From Opeltia flavorubescens (lineage: Eukaryota > Ascomycota > Lecanoromycetes > Teloschistales > Teloschistaceae), in the NCBI GenBank assembly GCA_000442125.1, contig KE546968.1:1143932-1207931 (forward strand): a DNA stretch of 64,000 nt, in the 5' to 3' direction. Positions 12,768 to 23,376 of the stretch are shown here, one piece after another. A program made the translations under genes and the position numbers. The notes under the pieces were generated by a model, which worked only from the letters and a program-made list of their open reading frames with translations, ran no database searches and was not told where the DNA came from. Numbering within the stretch: position 1 is the stretch's first letter; every line of letters starts with the position of its first letter.

Positions 12768-13674
12768 TCAATCCATATTTGGCGCCAGCGCCACAAGGCT
12801 AAATCTTAATTCTCCACCTTGACCTTCCTGTTCTCTGCTCAAGAACCGCCTGACCCCTAGATCTAGCGCTCTCTCCGAAAGTGCGTCATCCTCAGCTCCG
12901 AGATTTCCTCGGTTCAAAGGCCCCTTCCGCCGTCCATCGAGTTCCCATAGGTTGTTCTGAGCAGATTTGACGAAAGCGACAAAATGGAGATCTATGCTGG
13001 CTTCCGCAGGAGGGGCTGCCGTATCGCCTCCTGCTGCTGCTGTGGCATGTGCTTGAGCAATTTGAGGAGATGTTTCAAGGAGCTGGGCTCGTGATGCCGG
13101 CTCTAGAGGTAGGGCGCTGGCGATAAGGTTTGCCAGTTCTGTTGAGGGTGCTTCAGATCCTCTAGTTAGCATGCTCGACTTCTTAATATCTATAGCGAAT
13201 TTTGAGAATGGATTTATAAGACATTTCGTACCAATCATCTCTCTCGCCCCGCCATTACAGGCACAGTGCAACAATCCCATCATCCCGCATGCATTCCGTA
13301 TCGTTTGTCTGAACCATAGCACCTCTTCTTCTGGTCCAGAAGCATTGTATTCTGATAATGGGCCGTCCTCGTCTACGCGAGCCTTTTCATAGGCCGACGT
13401 TATGGGGAAGACGAGTAGGAGAGCTTGTACGGGGCGGGGGACGAAAGCGAGGAGGGAGGGGTCGTCGAGGGAGTATACGTCGTGGAAAGCAAGGGAAGGA
13501 GAAAGGCCGAGCTTGTGGACTAGCTTTGTCATGACTTCAGGGTTATTTTCTGGAGGGAATATCAGAAATCGCCACTAAATCAAAGAAGATGATTTAATGC
13601 TTGCCTAAGGGAACAAAGGCTTGTTTTTTGGGCGTTGAGGAAGGGCCGCTATTAGTGACCCCTGAGTCTGCCAT
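12768..13674 (-). CDS. Ubiquitin carboxyl-terminal hydrolase, UCH family (peptidase C12)
   Basis: Exons 13674-13605 and 13549-12768 give 283 residues. The triad reads as Q105 (oxyanion) and C111 in WFRQTIRNACGMMGLL, H212 in IDLHFVAFV and D228 in LWELDGRRKG, all in the right order. This matches UCH-L3/Yuh1-type enzymes, which remove small adducts and C-terminal extensions from ubiquitin or NEDD8. The active-site crossover loop region is long and Ala/Pro-rich (about residues 186-208). Exon 1 encodes MADSGVTNSGPSSTPKKQAF. The intron has a GC donor (TTAG/GCAAGC) and a normal AG acceptor; this join restores the family's start ENNPEVM. It shares a 209-bp divergent promoter with PEX12. Confidence 0.92.
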
Positions 13675-13883
13675 TTTGAGTGAAGCAAGACCAGATCAAA
13701 ATCGATGGAACGAGCAATGAAGATGGTCAGGAAATATATTTGAAAGACAAAAGGAGAGGCCGATGTGCTTGTAAAAGCCGTTATTTCCGTATGATTTCAT
13801 AGGGCTGAATTACCTCGGCTTCTTGATGATAGCTACCTCTTTCTTTCGTCTGCTGTAGTCTTGTATTTTCAGTCCTCTACCAC

Positions 13884-15434
13884 ATGGAGTTCATGTCAAA
13901 TCTACAGAATGGCCTAGATGAGCATAAGCCGTCGTTGTTTGGTTTGAACACTATCTCCAGATCCCCGGGTTATAGATATTGACAAAGCTTAGAACTCCTG
14001 TCCGAACAACAGCTTGCCGCGCTCATACCCCCTTCCCTTCGCTACCTACTTGCCGTTGCAACCCATCGTCGTCCACGGTACCTTCTCCGCGTTCTCAATT
14101 CATTCGATGAACTCTATGCACTACTTATGCTTGCCGTTGAACGGCATTATCTACGAACCTATGGCGGCGGCTTCACCGAAAACTTCTATGGTCTCAAGCG
14201 CGAAAGGGCTCTTCGGATCAAAGGCGGCGAAGCACCTCGAGCGAGCAAAGGAGCGCCGACTCTTATGCGAGAGACATTGCGGCTAAAGGACAAGGACATA
14301 TGGAAAAACCTCGCAATCATGGTTGGCCTACCGTACATAAAACGAAAGCTGGACGAAAGCTACGATATACATGCTCCTCAAGCCAGCATTGTTGGTCCCC
14401 GATACGGGCAAGATATACTACCACCAAATCCAACGATTAGGCAAAGAATAATGTACTACTACAAGTGGTTCTTGCGGAACATCTATCCCAGCGTGAACGC
14501 AGCATACTATTTCTCCCTCCTAGCGTTTAGCCTTGCCTACCTCTTCGACAACACCAGATACTCCTCCCCACTCCTCTGGCTCATTGGTACACGTATACGC
14601 CGTATGGGCGAAGCAGATTACCGCGCCATTGCCCTCGCGGAACAAACGCCCTCTCATCCGCCGTCCAGGCCAGCGAATCGCCCTGGACAAACTAACAGTA
14701 TTTGGAATCCTGCCACATTCGCTTCGGTCGTATACCCTCGTTTACTATCCAGTCTCCGACTCCTGCTCCCAACTTCAATCTTCGCTCTCAAATTTCTGGA
14801 ATGGTGGCACGCCTCAGATTTCGCGAGGCAGTTGTCGCGCAAAGCCGCTGAGGGGTTGGATCTTCCACCCCCGATCGTCTCGGGCATGCCGGTCAAAAGC
14901 CAACCTTTACCATCTAGCTCTGCTGCCGAAGAGATGCAGTACCAATTTCAAAACTCCAGACTACCAACAAACACCGTATCCCTCTCCTCTCCTCCGCCAC
15001 AACAGCCGAGTCTTGCTTCCAAGGCCTCACCGTCGCCAATGTCTCCTCCAGAGTCTTCTAAGCCTTCCCCTCCCATCTCCTCCACCTCCGGTCTCCCTAT
15101 CCTCACTGTCCCCCCGTCAACACCACAGACCTCCTCTCTCTGCCCCATCTGTCTGAACCCTATCCAGACCCCCACGTCCGCACAAACGGGCTACGTCTTC
15201 TGCTATACATGCATCTTCAAGTGGGTTGATGGGTCCCATGAGAGGCAGGAGGTGTTCATGATGGGCGGAGCCGGGCAGGAGGGATGGGGCGAGGATGACC
15301 TGAGTAGTGATGACGAAGAGGTAGAAAGAGGGAATGGGAGGGAGGGCAAGTGGGAAAATGGGAGGGGAAGGTGTGCGGTCACGGGCAGGAGGGTGCTGGG
15401 TGGGACTCAGGGATTAAGGAGGATAATGATCTGA
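13884..15434 (+). CDS. PEX12: Peroxisome biogenesis factor 12 (RING peroxin)
   Basis: Exons 13884-13941 and 13993-15434 give 499 residues. The start MEFMSNLQNGLDEHKPSLF continues across a short intron (donor GTTTGA) into ELLSEQQLAALIPPSLRYL, the conserved Pex12 N-terminus. Membrane-spanning regions follow (YYYKWFLRNIYPSVNAAYYF, LLAFSLAYLFDNTRYSSPLL). The C-terminal incomplete RING is CPICLNPI...YVFCYTCIFKWV...GRCAVTGRRVL. With Pex2 and Pex10 it forms the peroxisomal ubiquitin-ligase channel that recycles the Pex5 receptor. A Ser/Pro-rich stretch separates the membrane and RING parts. It faces the LEU5-type carrier tail to tail. Confidence 0.94.
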
Positions 15435-15721
15435 TGGGATTCTCGACTTTCGTTTCAGGTCTGTATGAAGGAATTTTATTTGTGCCCGGAGGTCTTGTTG
15501 AAGCACATTGCTTGTGAATTTAAAAGATACCCCATTGCAGTTGATCTTAAACAGAATATATTGTATTTACAATCTCTCTTATTTCGTTGTGAAAACCAAG
15601 TGCGCCGCCTTTGCTATGCCTTCCCAAATGCGCCGACCCATGCAGCCCATACAGGCATCACCTCATCGCTCATAAAAAAGCCAGCTTCACCCTCCTCCCT
15701 CTTCCCGCTTCCCCAACATCA

Positions 15722-16931
15722 TCAAACGCCCATCAAGACCTTCCCCCTCTCATAAACATAAAAACTCACAGCCGCCATGGGCACTACCTTGAAATATCCA
15801 ATCCCCAACCCCACAAAGAAACCCTTCCAGCCCCTTTCCCTCCACACCTTTCCCGCTGTCTCCGCCATCCCTAACCGGTGTCCATCGCCCACCGCACCTC
15901 CAACCTGCATCCGCCGTCTTATAACCTCAAGAGGATAACTCGCTGTCTGCGACACCAAGCCCGCGAAACCCCCAGCCAGCAGCTCCGCCCAATAACGCAA
16001 TATCGGAGGCGCGGATGGATTTTTAGGATTCGGAATAGTGGTATACGGCGCCAATGACGGAAAGCGAAGCCAATCTCCCGCGGTGTCATGAGTAAGAAAG
16101 GACATCCCCGCATAAGGGAGCATACCAGCAAGTGTGGAGGAGAAGCCGCGGTAGAAATTGATCAAACCGCTTCTCGGTGTCGGAATGGTGGTGGCTGAGG
16201 CGAGGGCGGAACCACTCGACACTACCCTCGCCGGCTGCTCATGATATATTTGCCGGCAGATACCATTCAAGGAAATCCTCCCCTCGTTCTTCGTCTCGAA
16301 CGCCAGTCTCACCCTGATGACTTCCAAAGGGTACGTGAAAAAAACACTCGTCATGCCGGCAAAGGCACCGCTGCAAAGCCGGCGTAAGGGCGTCTCATGC
16401 TGCTTGGTAGGAATGAGCACAGCGCGGATTTGCTCGTAGGTCAAGAACTTGATGGCGGCGTAGGGGAATATGCGGAGGAGTGTTGCCGAGTGGCCGCGGA
16501 AGAGACCACGCACACCGGACTCCCGGTTGATGTCGCGCATGGCGGTCACGACGCCGAACCAGGAGCCGGTGTATTTTGCGAATTGCGGGTTGGAGGCTTG
16601 GAAGAGGATCTTAACGCGGTCGAGGGGGCCGACGATGGTTTTCGCCTAATTAGGAGGTTTATTAACCTTCAAGATTTTATGAAGTGTGTGACGAATTCGA
16701 ACGTACCGCGCACCCTGCCATGCCTCCTGCAAGGCCCGTTCGGAGGACATAATCCAGGCTTTTCTTGTTCTGTGTCTGGCTTCCCGCCTGCTTTGATGCT
16801 ACCGCTGAGCTGAATGAGGATGTATGTGCTTCGCTCTTTCCTCCGGGTCTTTCTTTTCCTCTCGTGACGTCCATTTCCAATCGCTGTTGGGGTTGTAGTG
16901 GTGCCGCATTGTTGTGGAGGGGCTGGGGCAT
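15722..16931 (-). CDS. LEU5: Mitochondrial carrier, LEU5/SLC25A42-like (coenzyme A transport)
   Basis: Exons 16931-16707 and 16645-15722 give 382 residues. Three carrier repeats are visible through their signatures PLDRVKILFQ, YPLEVIRVRL and YPLEVIRRRM. The join produces AGCAAKTIVGPLDRVK and the typical ILFQASNPQFAKYTGSWFGV. Among carriers this pattern fits Leu5/Graves-disease carrier proteins, which bring coenzyme A or its precursor into the matrix. The first 50 residues are Gln- and Ser-rich and not conserved. A TTG codon upstream is in frame, but the first ATG at 16931 is taken. Substrate assignment rests on family resemblance. Confidence 0.87.
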
Positions 16932-17328
16932 TCCCACAGAAAAGGGTAGGAAACCCAAGGATGGATGCTGACTACCTCATGGAGAGCACGGTAGCAAGAG
17001 GAGGCAGAAGAGAAAAAGAATTCGATGGGTCAAATCATGAATGAGCCGTTGGACGTCACCCCAGATTAAACTGACTGACCGCAGGAACATAGGGCTGAGT
17101 GTCTCGGCACACCGATGCTGTAACAACCGATGACCTCTTGATAGCGCCTCCACAACACCAGAAAATAAGTTAGAAGATTGACGAGCAGTGATAAGGTAGG
17201 AAGNGTCGTCGATTATGGTTACACAAATGGCTACCTAATTTAGTATTACGGATCACGAAATTACTTCATCAGTACCAGTCGAAGGACAGCTCCAAAGTCA
17301 TTAAAGATGATCTAACCAATGGAATTCA
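16932..17328. other. Divergent promoter region, carrier / MT-A70 methyltransferase
   Basis: A 397-bp gap between two divergent starts. It includes one ambiguous base at 17204. I find no gene or repeat here. Confidence 0.5.
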
Positions 17329-18636
17329 ATGATCATGTCTTCTGTCGATATACCACCCAGTTCAATAATGTATCAGAATGGTGATGCAACAATAACCCTC
17401 ATTGATATCCCGCGCTCGATATCCGAAGCACAGGGTATTATTGATAATCCATATAGGGGTTTACTCTATTCGGTCCCTCCTCCAGACAACCCCTATCCGT
17501 CCATGGAACCCAACAGCCAGAAGGCCAAAAGGCAGGTACAGGCCAGCCTCAGCCGTGGAGGTCTCAGTCAACCGACGTTTCCCCAGAGCATGCTCGTTGA
17601 AGGCCTTGCACAAGTTCGTGCTGCACATGCTGGGCGATTTTGTCTCGACCGTAAGATTGCAGGCCGGCAACCTGCCAGCTTGCAAGACCAAACCAAAAGC
17701 GGAACACGTTCTAAGAAAAGGTCCATTGAAAAGGCAGACATGGTCGAAGGTGGTGCAGATAAGGGGTTTAATTTTAAATTCATATCCAAGCCTCAGAAAT
17801 CCCTGCTGCGTTTCTGTTCTGCGACGCCCAACGGGCCCGAGCCAGTGCATATAGCAGATCTTGTAGAGTGTGCCGTCAGTAATCCAATGCCCCAGTCGGC
17901 GCGGCTTCTTTTGATGGAAACAGCCCAGAAGTACAATACGCCAGCGCTCTCGACATTTATGCTTTCCAAAATTGGCACACGAGAGGCGGCTCTCTTCAGT
18001 AACGCCGCTTGCAGACTTTTACCAGAACCCAGCATGTCTGCTGCACCTGGCCAGTTCGACTTCATCCTGCTCGACCCTCCGTGGGATAATAGGTCAGTGA
18101 GGCGCTCTAAGAATTACGAAACACAATGGAAAGCCAGGAATGATCCAATGGATGTCCTCCAAGATATGCTAATGAAGCACATCGCACCAAGTGCGTTAGT
18201 AGCGTGCTGGATCACCAATAAGCAAAGTGTTAGAGACTCTGCGTTGGAGGCGTTCGAAGCATGGGGCCTCGAATTAGTCGAAGAGTGGGCATGGCTGAAG
18301 ACCACCGTCTCCGGTGATCCAATCTGCGCTATTGAAGGCATAGTAAGACGGCCGTACGAGATCCTACTCATTGGTAGATCCACCAATCCAGCCATGTATG
18401 GTGGTGAGATTTCCAAGCTCCAGGAGCCCAGCAAGAAGCGTCTCATAATTGGTGTACCGGATGTCCACTCGAGGAAGCCATGCTTAAAAGCTCTCGTGGA
18501 GCCTCTGATGGAGAACAGATCTAATTACCGTGCTCTTGAAATCTTCGCTAGGAATCTTACTGCTGGTTGGTGGTCATGGGGCGATGAAGTGCTCAAGTAT
18601 AACTGGGAAGCCTATTGGGTACCAGCTGAGCCTTAA
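17329..18636 (+). CDS. MT-A70 family N6-adenine methyltransferase, METTL4-like
   Basis: Single exon, 435 residues. The catalytic DPPW is at residues 249-252 in FDFILLDPPWDNRSVRRSK; the following N-R-S-V-R-R-S matches METTL4 rather than METTL3/Ime4 or Kar4. Other family blocks are VACWITNKQSVRDSALEAF, EEWAWLKTTVSGDPIC and RRPYEILLIGR, then the C-terminal NYRALEIFARNLTAGWWSWG. METTL4 homologs methylate adenine N6 in snRNA (m6Am in U2) and have been proposed to act on DNA. Which substrate applies in this fungus is not visible. The N-terminal 200 residues are variable. A second in-frame ATG (17335) could also be the start. Confidence 0.9.
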   Translation: MIMSSVDIPPSSIMYQNGDATITLIDIPRSISEAQGIIDNPYRGLLYSVPPPDNPYPSMEPNSQKAKRQVQASLSRGGLSQPTFPQSMLVEGLAQVRAAHAGRFCLDRKIAGRQPASLQDQTKSGTRSKKRSIEKADMVEGGADKGFNFKFISKPQKSLLRFCSATPNGPEPVHIADLVECAVSNPMPQSARLLLMETAQKYNTPALSTFMLSKIGTREAALFSNAACRLLPEPSMSAAPGQFDFILLDPPWDNRSVRRSKNYETQWKARNDPMDVLQDMLMKHIAPSALVACWITNKQSVRDSALEAFEAWGLELVEEWAWLKTTVSGDPICAIEGIVRRPYEILLIGRSTNPAMYGGEISKLQEPSKKRLIIGVPDVHSRKPCLKALVEPLMENRSNYRALEIFARNLTAGWWSWGDEVLKYNWEAYWVPAEP

Positions 18637-18802
18637 GTTTAAGACGGACCGTCCCTTCGTTGAACGATCTCCCATCTAATTGGTACAATACATCGCTGTC
18701 AATAAGTTTGGCAATGATAGATCGCATAGATGTAGACCTTGCGCCTTAAGTCTGGGAAAACTTTGGTCGCATGTTGAAAGCCCTTGATACAGTTCACAGA
18801 CT

Positions 18803-19831
18803 TCAGGTCGCAGATAACGGGGCGGAATCAACGATATCAGTCTCTGGGGAAGCCTGCTCAGTCTCTGGCGGCGGCGGATGTTGTTCTCCAGCCTTGGCGA
18901 TTCTGTCTCTCCTCCTCGTATATCGACCAAGTGCCTGAATCCACCACGTCTCCAGGTCTAGCTCTTCACGCTTCTCCTCCGTGAGCATCTGAATTACCAC
19001 CCTGACTCCTGAGCTTTCGCCACCAAAACCAACATAATCCTTGTCTTCATCATTGGTCTTCTCACGTTCATGAACCCGACCATCCTCAATTGTACCGATA
19101 TTCACACAGACCCAGCCAGTCCTGATACCGTCATCGGTATTGCTGCTGTCAGATGCACCGACGGTGTTCAGCATACGAGCTCTTCTGTTCTTCCTCTTCA
19201 GCTTCAGTCTTAGCTCTCCACGGCCCAGAAGCCCATCTGCATATGGAGCGAGTCTATGCGTGTTTCGAAGCCATCGACAGAACCGATCAGCTGATACGTG
19301 TAAGTGTTTCTCACTTCGAGCTGTGCCAATTATCATCATCAGATTGGCGCCAAGTGCTGGTGGTGGATCGATTTCTCGGAGATCGAGGAGGGAGAGATCA
19401 TCCAGACCCAGATCTATAGAGATATGCTCTAGCATGGGCTGGAGCAGAGGCGGAGGCTTTGGTGGAAGTGCAGGTAGGCGTTGTCTTTCTGATAAAGGCC
19501 TCGGTTCTTGCCGAGGTGTCTGAAGCTGTAAATACCAGGGTAACGGCTCCGATTTTCCAGTGCTTTCGTCATCATTGGACGGACTTTCCAAGACTTTGGG
19601 GACACTCTCGGGATCCGCAGAAGAAGACTTCCAGTTTACGAGCTCGGATTTGGAGTGTGAAGCTGTGGAGAACCCGCGTTGAAAACTTGATGAACAGCAA
19701 GGAAACTTATCGACGGCGCTATTCCACGACGGCGGCACGCCTTTACTTGAAAGACCAGTGAAACTATCCAGTATAGTGGCTCGACAACTCGCACAGCGTT
19801 GAAAGGACACAAAGACTCGGTTCAATGCCAT
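18803..19831 (-). CDS. ATP25: ATP25-like mitochondrial protein, RsfS domain only
   Basis: The ATG at 19831 gives 342 residues; the frame is open upstream to 20008 but that part looks like leader. After a Ser/Arg-rich, acid-poor start fitting a mitochondrial presequence comes LPWYLQLQTPRQEPRPLSER, then LEHISIDLGLDDLSLLDLR and ALGANLMMIIGTARSEKHLH. These are hallmarks of the Atp25 N-terminal domain, related to the bacterial ribosome silencing factor RsfS/Iojap. Yeast Atp25 is cleaved into this half and a C-terminal M-domain half that stabilises OLI1 mRNA. Here the frame stops soon after the RsfS part and no M domain follows before the neighbouring gene 166 bp away. Confidence 0.85.
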   Translation of the reverse strand: MALNRVFVSFQRCASCRATILDSFTGLSSKGVPPSWNSAVDKFPCCSSSFQRGFSTASHSKSELVNWKSSSADPESVPKVLESPSNDDESTGKSEPLPWYLQLQTPRQEPRPLSERQRLPALPPKPPPLLQPMLEHISIDLGLDDLSLLDLREIDPPPALGANLMMIIGTARSEKHLHVSADRFCRWLRNTHRLAPYADGLLGRGELRLKLKRKNRRARMLNTVGASDSSNTDDGIRTGWVCVNIGTIEDGRVHEREKTNDEDKDYVGFGGESSGVRVVIQMLTEEKREELDLETWWIQALGRYTRRRDRIAKAGEQHPPPPETEQASPETDIVDSAPLSAT

Positions 19832-20067
19832 AGCCGCAGTGGTTGATACGAGTTTGCAGCTGCATAGGGGGTGTCGGCGGCAAGTACTGCGGAGTTTATA
19901 GGGCTGTAGGGCTGACCAGGTGGAGGGAGGGGGTGGCGTTGGTAAGCGGTGGGGCAAAAATTTTAGAATGAGTAACCAGTAATGATAAAGGTCTACCACG
20001 TCGCCCATAGATACTTATCACACAACCCATTCTCCCATACTTTGCAAGCATCGAGCTAGTACATGAA

Positions 20068-21683
20068 ATGGAGATCGATACTCCGATTCCGCTGACCCAA
20101 GGGACACAGATCCCGCATACCAACGCAACGTAAGCTTGAGACTCCCTAGAGATGAATGCGAGTCCTTAACGAATTGTAGAATTCTTTGTTGTAATTGCGG
20201 CGCACCGATTGATGGAACAACTTCTGCTGGCGCCCTTTGCAACGACTGCGTTAAACTCACAATCGATATCAGCGAAGGTATACCTCGAGAAGCCACATTA
20301 CACACATGTCGAGACTGCGAGAGATGGCTGCAGCCACCTAGTCAATGGGTCACCGCCTCCCCAGAGTCAAGAGAACTGCTGGCTTTATGCCTTCGAAAGC
20401 TTCGAGGGCTATCGAAGGTTCGTATCATAGACGCGAGCTTTATATGGACGGAGCCACATTCAAAACGGATCAAGGTGAAGATCACCCTACAACAAGAAGC
20501 CTTTGAAGGCACAATACTACAACAAACCTTCGAGGTCGAGTATGTTGTTGCATCCCATCAGTGTCCCGACTGTGCCAAATCTTTCACCGCAAATACCTGG
20601 CGAGCTGTCGTTCAGCTTCGGCAAAAGGTCACCCACAAGCGAACCTTTCTCTACCTGGAGCAGCTAATTCTCAAACACTCGGCTCACAAGGACACAATCA
20701 ATATCAAAGAAACCAAGGATGGTCTTGACTTTTTCTACTCACAGAGGAATCAAGCTGAGAAGTTCGTCGACTTCCTTACCTCTGTCGCTCCAGTTCGTAG
20801 CAAGAGGTCGCAGGAGCTCATCTCAATGGATATTCACACTTCCACGAAATCTTACAAGTTCACCTTTTCCGTCGAGCTCGTACCTATATGTAAAGACGAC
20901 TTAGTATGCCTGCCGATCAAACTAGCTAAGCAAGTCGGCAACATTGCGCCACTGACCCTGTGTTATCGTGTTGGTACCTCGGTCAATCTCCTTGACCCAA
21001 ATACACTGCAGACCACTGACATATCGACGCCAATATACTGGAGGTCGCCTTTCAATGCGTTGGCGGATGTCACGGAGCTTGTGGAATTTATAGTCATGGA
21101 CATTGAACCAACTGGCGTTCAAAAGGGGCGCTTTTTCCTTGCTGAAGCGACCGTAGCTCGAGCTTCAGATCTTGGGAGCAACGATACCACCTATTTCACC
21201 AGAACACATCTCGGGGGTATCCTTCATCCTGGTGACTCAGTTATGGGCTATCATTTATCAGGCACCAACTTCAACAACCCTCAATTTGAAGCCCTCGAAG
21301 AAAGCAACGCCCATGCGTCCACTATACCCGACGTCATACTTGTCAAAAAGCATTACGAGAGGAGAAAGAAGAAGTCAAGGAACTGGCGCTTGAAGCGTAT
21401 GAACAAGGATGAAGGGGAGATGTTGCCGAGGAAACAGGATCAGGAGCGTATGGATCAGGATTACGAGATGTTCCTCAGAGACGTCGAAGAGGATCAGGAG
21501 TTGCGTTCCACCATGGCTTTGTACAAGGCACAACAAGCGAAGAAGTTGAAGGACCAGATGGAGGGCGTGGAGACTGCGAGCGTGGCGGAGACTGAGGAGA
21601 CCGAGGGCGAGGGCGTGCCAAAGATTGATATGGATGAGCTGCTAGATGAGTTCGAAGAGCTTGATGTTGATGACGATCAATGA
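20068..21683 (+). CDS. NMD3: 60S ribosomal export adaptor NMD3
   Basis: Exons 20068-20129 and 20180-21683 give 521 residues. The N-terminal zinc-binding cysteines are visible: ILCCNCGAPIDG, LCNDCVKLT, CRDCERWLQPPSQW and CPDCAKSFT. Conserved blocks such as YLEQLILKH, GLDFFYSQRNQAEKFVDFL and GYHLSGTN follow. The C-terminus has basic KKKSRNWRLKRM and acidic Leu/Asp-rich MDELLDEFEELDVDDD, consistent with the nuclear localisation and export signals. Nmd3 loads on pre-60S subunits in the nucleus and bridges them to the exportin Crm1. The first intron is 50 nt. The promoter is shared divergently with ATP25 (236 bp). Confidence 0.95.
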
Positions 21684-22696
21684 CGATGTGGTCCACTCAT
21701 AGCGCTTTCAGTACATCCATCAAAAATAGAATAAACAGCATTCGAGCTTCAGAGGCTGGCATTAAGAACTATCGAAGAATTTCAAGGATAATGGGAAAAA
21801 ACCAACCAGAATATACGTGGATGAGTATCTTTCAAAGTCCAGAGGCTGGCAACTCCATGTATCGACTTGTAGAGAAAGGAATAACGACTTTTAAGTCCGT
21901 TGATAAGACTTGCAGGATCTTGGAGATGCGGTTTAGTTGATTGGAGTATCTTCGGTGAACTCATGCAGAGGAGCAAACTTCTATTCCAATCTATCAGGGG
22001 CAGAACAATGGGCCCAGGTCTCGCACAGCACAAGCGCCCTGGAGGAATACAAGCCTCACTGTGAAGCCGCCTTCATAAGGGTGTCGGAGCAATAATCTCG
22101 GATGTTTAAGACGACATTCATAAACTCGCTATCTCGCTAAGGCACTTCAAAACTTTTTGGTGTCTGTCTTGATTGATATTTGGTTGATGAAAATAAGTTT
22201 GGCGAGACTCGAGACCTTCAGTGACGAGTTGCATTATGAGCTTGATGCTTCGAGAATTTGGATCTTTTGGAACAAGGAAGATTTGCGAGGTCAAGCTTAG
22301 TGATAATCGTAAGTCAGACTTACAGAAGCTGGTGTTGCGTGAATCTGCCTCTTTTCGATGCTTTCAAAGCTCGAATGGCCTCATCATGAGAGCAGAGACT
22401 TGCCAAGCAATATGAAATCTTCTCAAATAGAAAATTGTGGTCGAAGACCTGATCAAAATTTTGCCTCTTCGTTGCACTTCATCTCCGTGATTGAATATAT
22501 ATTTCGTTTCGTCTCGTCAGCGCCATTCAGTTGACAAAATCGATTGGCCAGTATACGCAAAAAGTGCTTAAAAGACAGGAAATTTTGTTTCCCTGCCCAT
22601 TTGAGTAAAAGCGCTGGGAAACGTCCACTACAGCCTTACTCTAAATAAGCACAGTCGTCCGATTACGCCAATCAAGCCTTCTTGGTCCCTACCCAA
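21684..22696. other. Intergenic region downstream of NMD3
   Basis: One kilobase without a supportable gene. The phrase CAGAGGCTGGCA occurs twice (around 21750 and 21840). Frequent stops in all frames argue against coding. The promoter of the next gene lies at the right end. Confidence 0.5.
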
Positions 22697-23328
22697 ATGG
22701 ATCCTAGCCGTGATGAAGCCTCTACCAACCAAACTCCCATACGGCCTCAAGTTGCTCTTTCTATCCTTACCCACCGCCTGGAGGACCTGAATGCAAATCT
22801 GGAAAGGGTGCGCGAAGAAATCAAGGCCGCAATATTCAACAATGAATTTCTACCGCTCTTTCTTCATCCAAAGCTACTCCAAGGATGGAAGATCACCCAG
22901 ATCGATCGAGCAAAGAAGAATAATATCATAAAGCAGATCGAACATTGCAGGAAGGCCATGATACCGTAAGTCGAGCTTTGAAAGGAGAATGTTGTTCTCT
23001 ACCAAGTATATGAACGAAAACTGACTTCTTCTGTAGCTGCACCGCATCCATAGCGCTGGGACGAGGTTTACCGAACGAGCTTGCGGACATGATCCAGAGC
23101 TTCATTGGAAGAGAGGAACCTACAATCGAAGCTTGGGAAAAGAAAGAAATATGCGTACTGGCAGTTCGAGAGCTAAATAAGAGAATAATAAGGAATACGG
23201 AAACTACAAAAATGGAGGTTGAGATGAAGAGGTTGTATGAGGTGGTTCCGCTAGCTAATGTGGAGGTCATTTTAGCGCATTTCGAGAAAATGATTCGGGT
23301 TAGTGCTACAGCAATGGCAGTGCAATAG
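22697..23328 (+). CDS. Small protein of unknown function
   Basis: Exons 22697-22965 and 23037-23328 are joined by a 71-nt intron (GTAAGT...TGTAG) and give 186 residues. The join keeps frame and makes CRKAMIPCTASIALGRGLPN. The sequence is mostly helical in appearance, with charged heptad-like stretches (HRLEDLNANLERVREEIKAA, VRELNKRIIRN). It has no signal peptide or membrane segment, and I recognise no family. A PNELADMIQSFIG stretch resembles the short N-terminal part of fungal F-box-like proteins but is too brief to assign. It runs tail to tail into ESF2, only 48 bp away. Confidence 0.6.
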
Positions 23329-23376
23329 CATTTAGGTCGAAGGAGAAGGGACTTCTAGTCAGCCACTGATTAGAAC

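Noticed and set aside
14533-15156. 207-residue plus-strand ORF inside PEX12
   Set aside because: Alternative frame of the Ser/Pro-rich part of PEX12; the PEX12 frame has the conserved motifs.
18803-20008. Longer ATP25 reading starting at 20008
   Set aside because: The extra 59 residues read like a translated leader (Pro/Cys-rich); the ATG at 19831 begins a better presequence.
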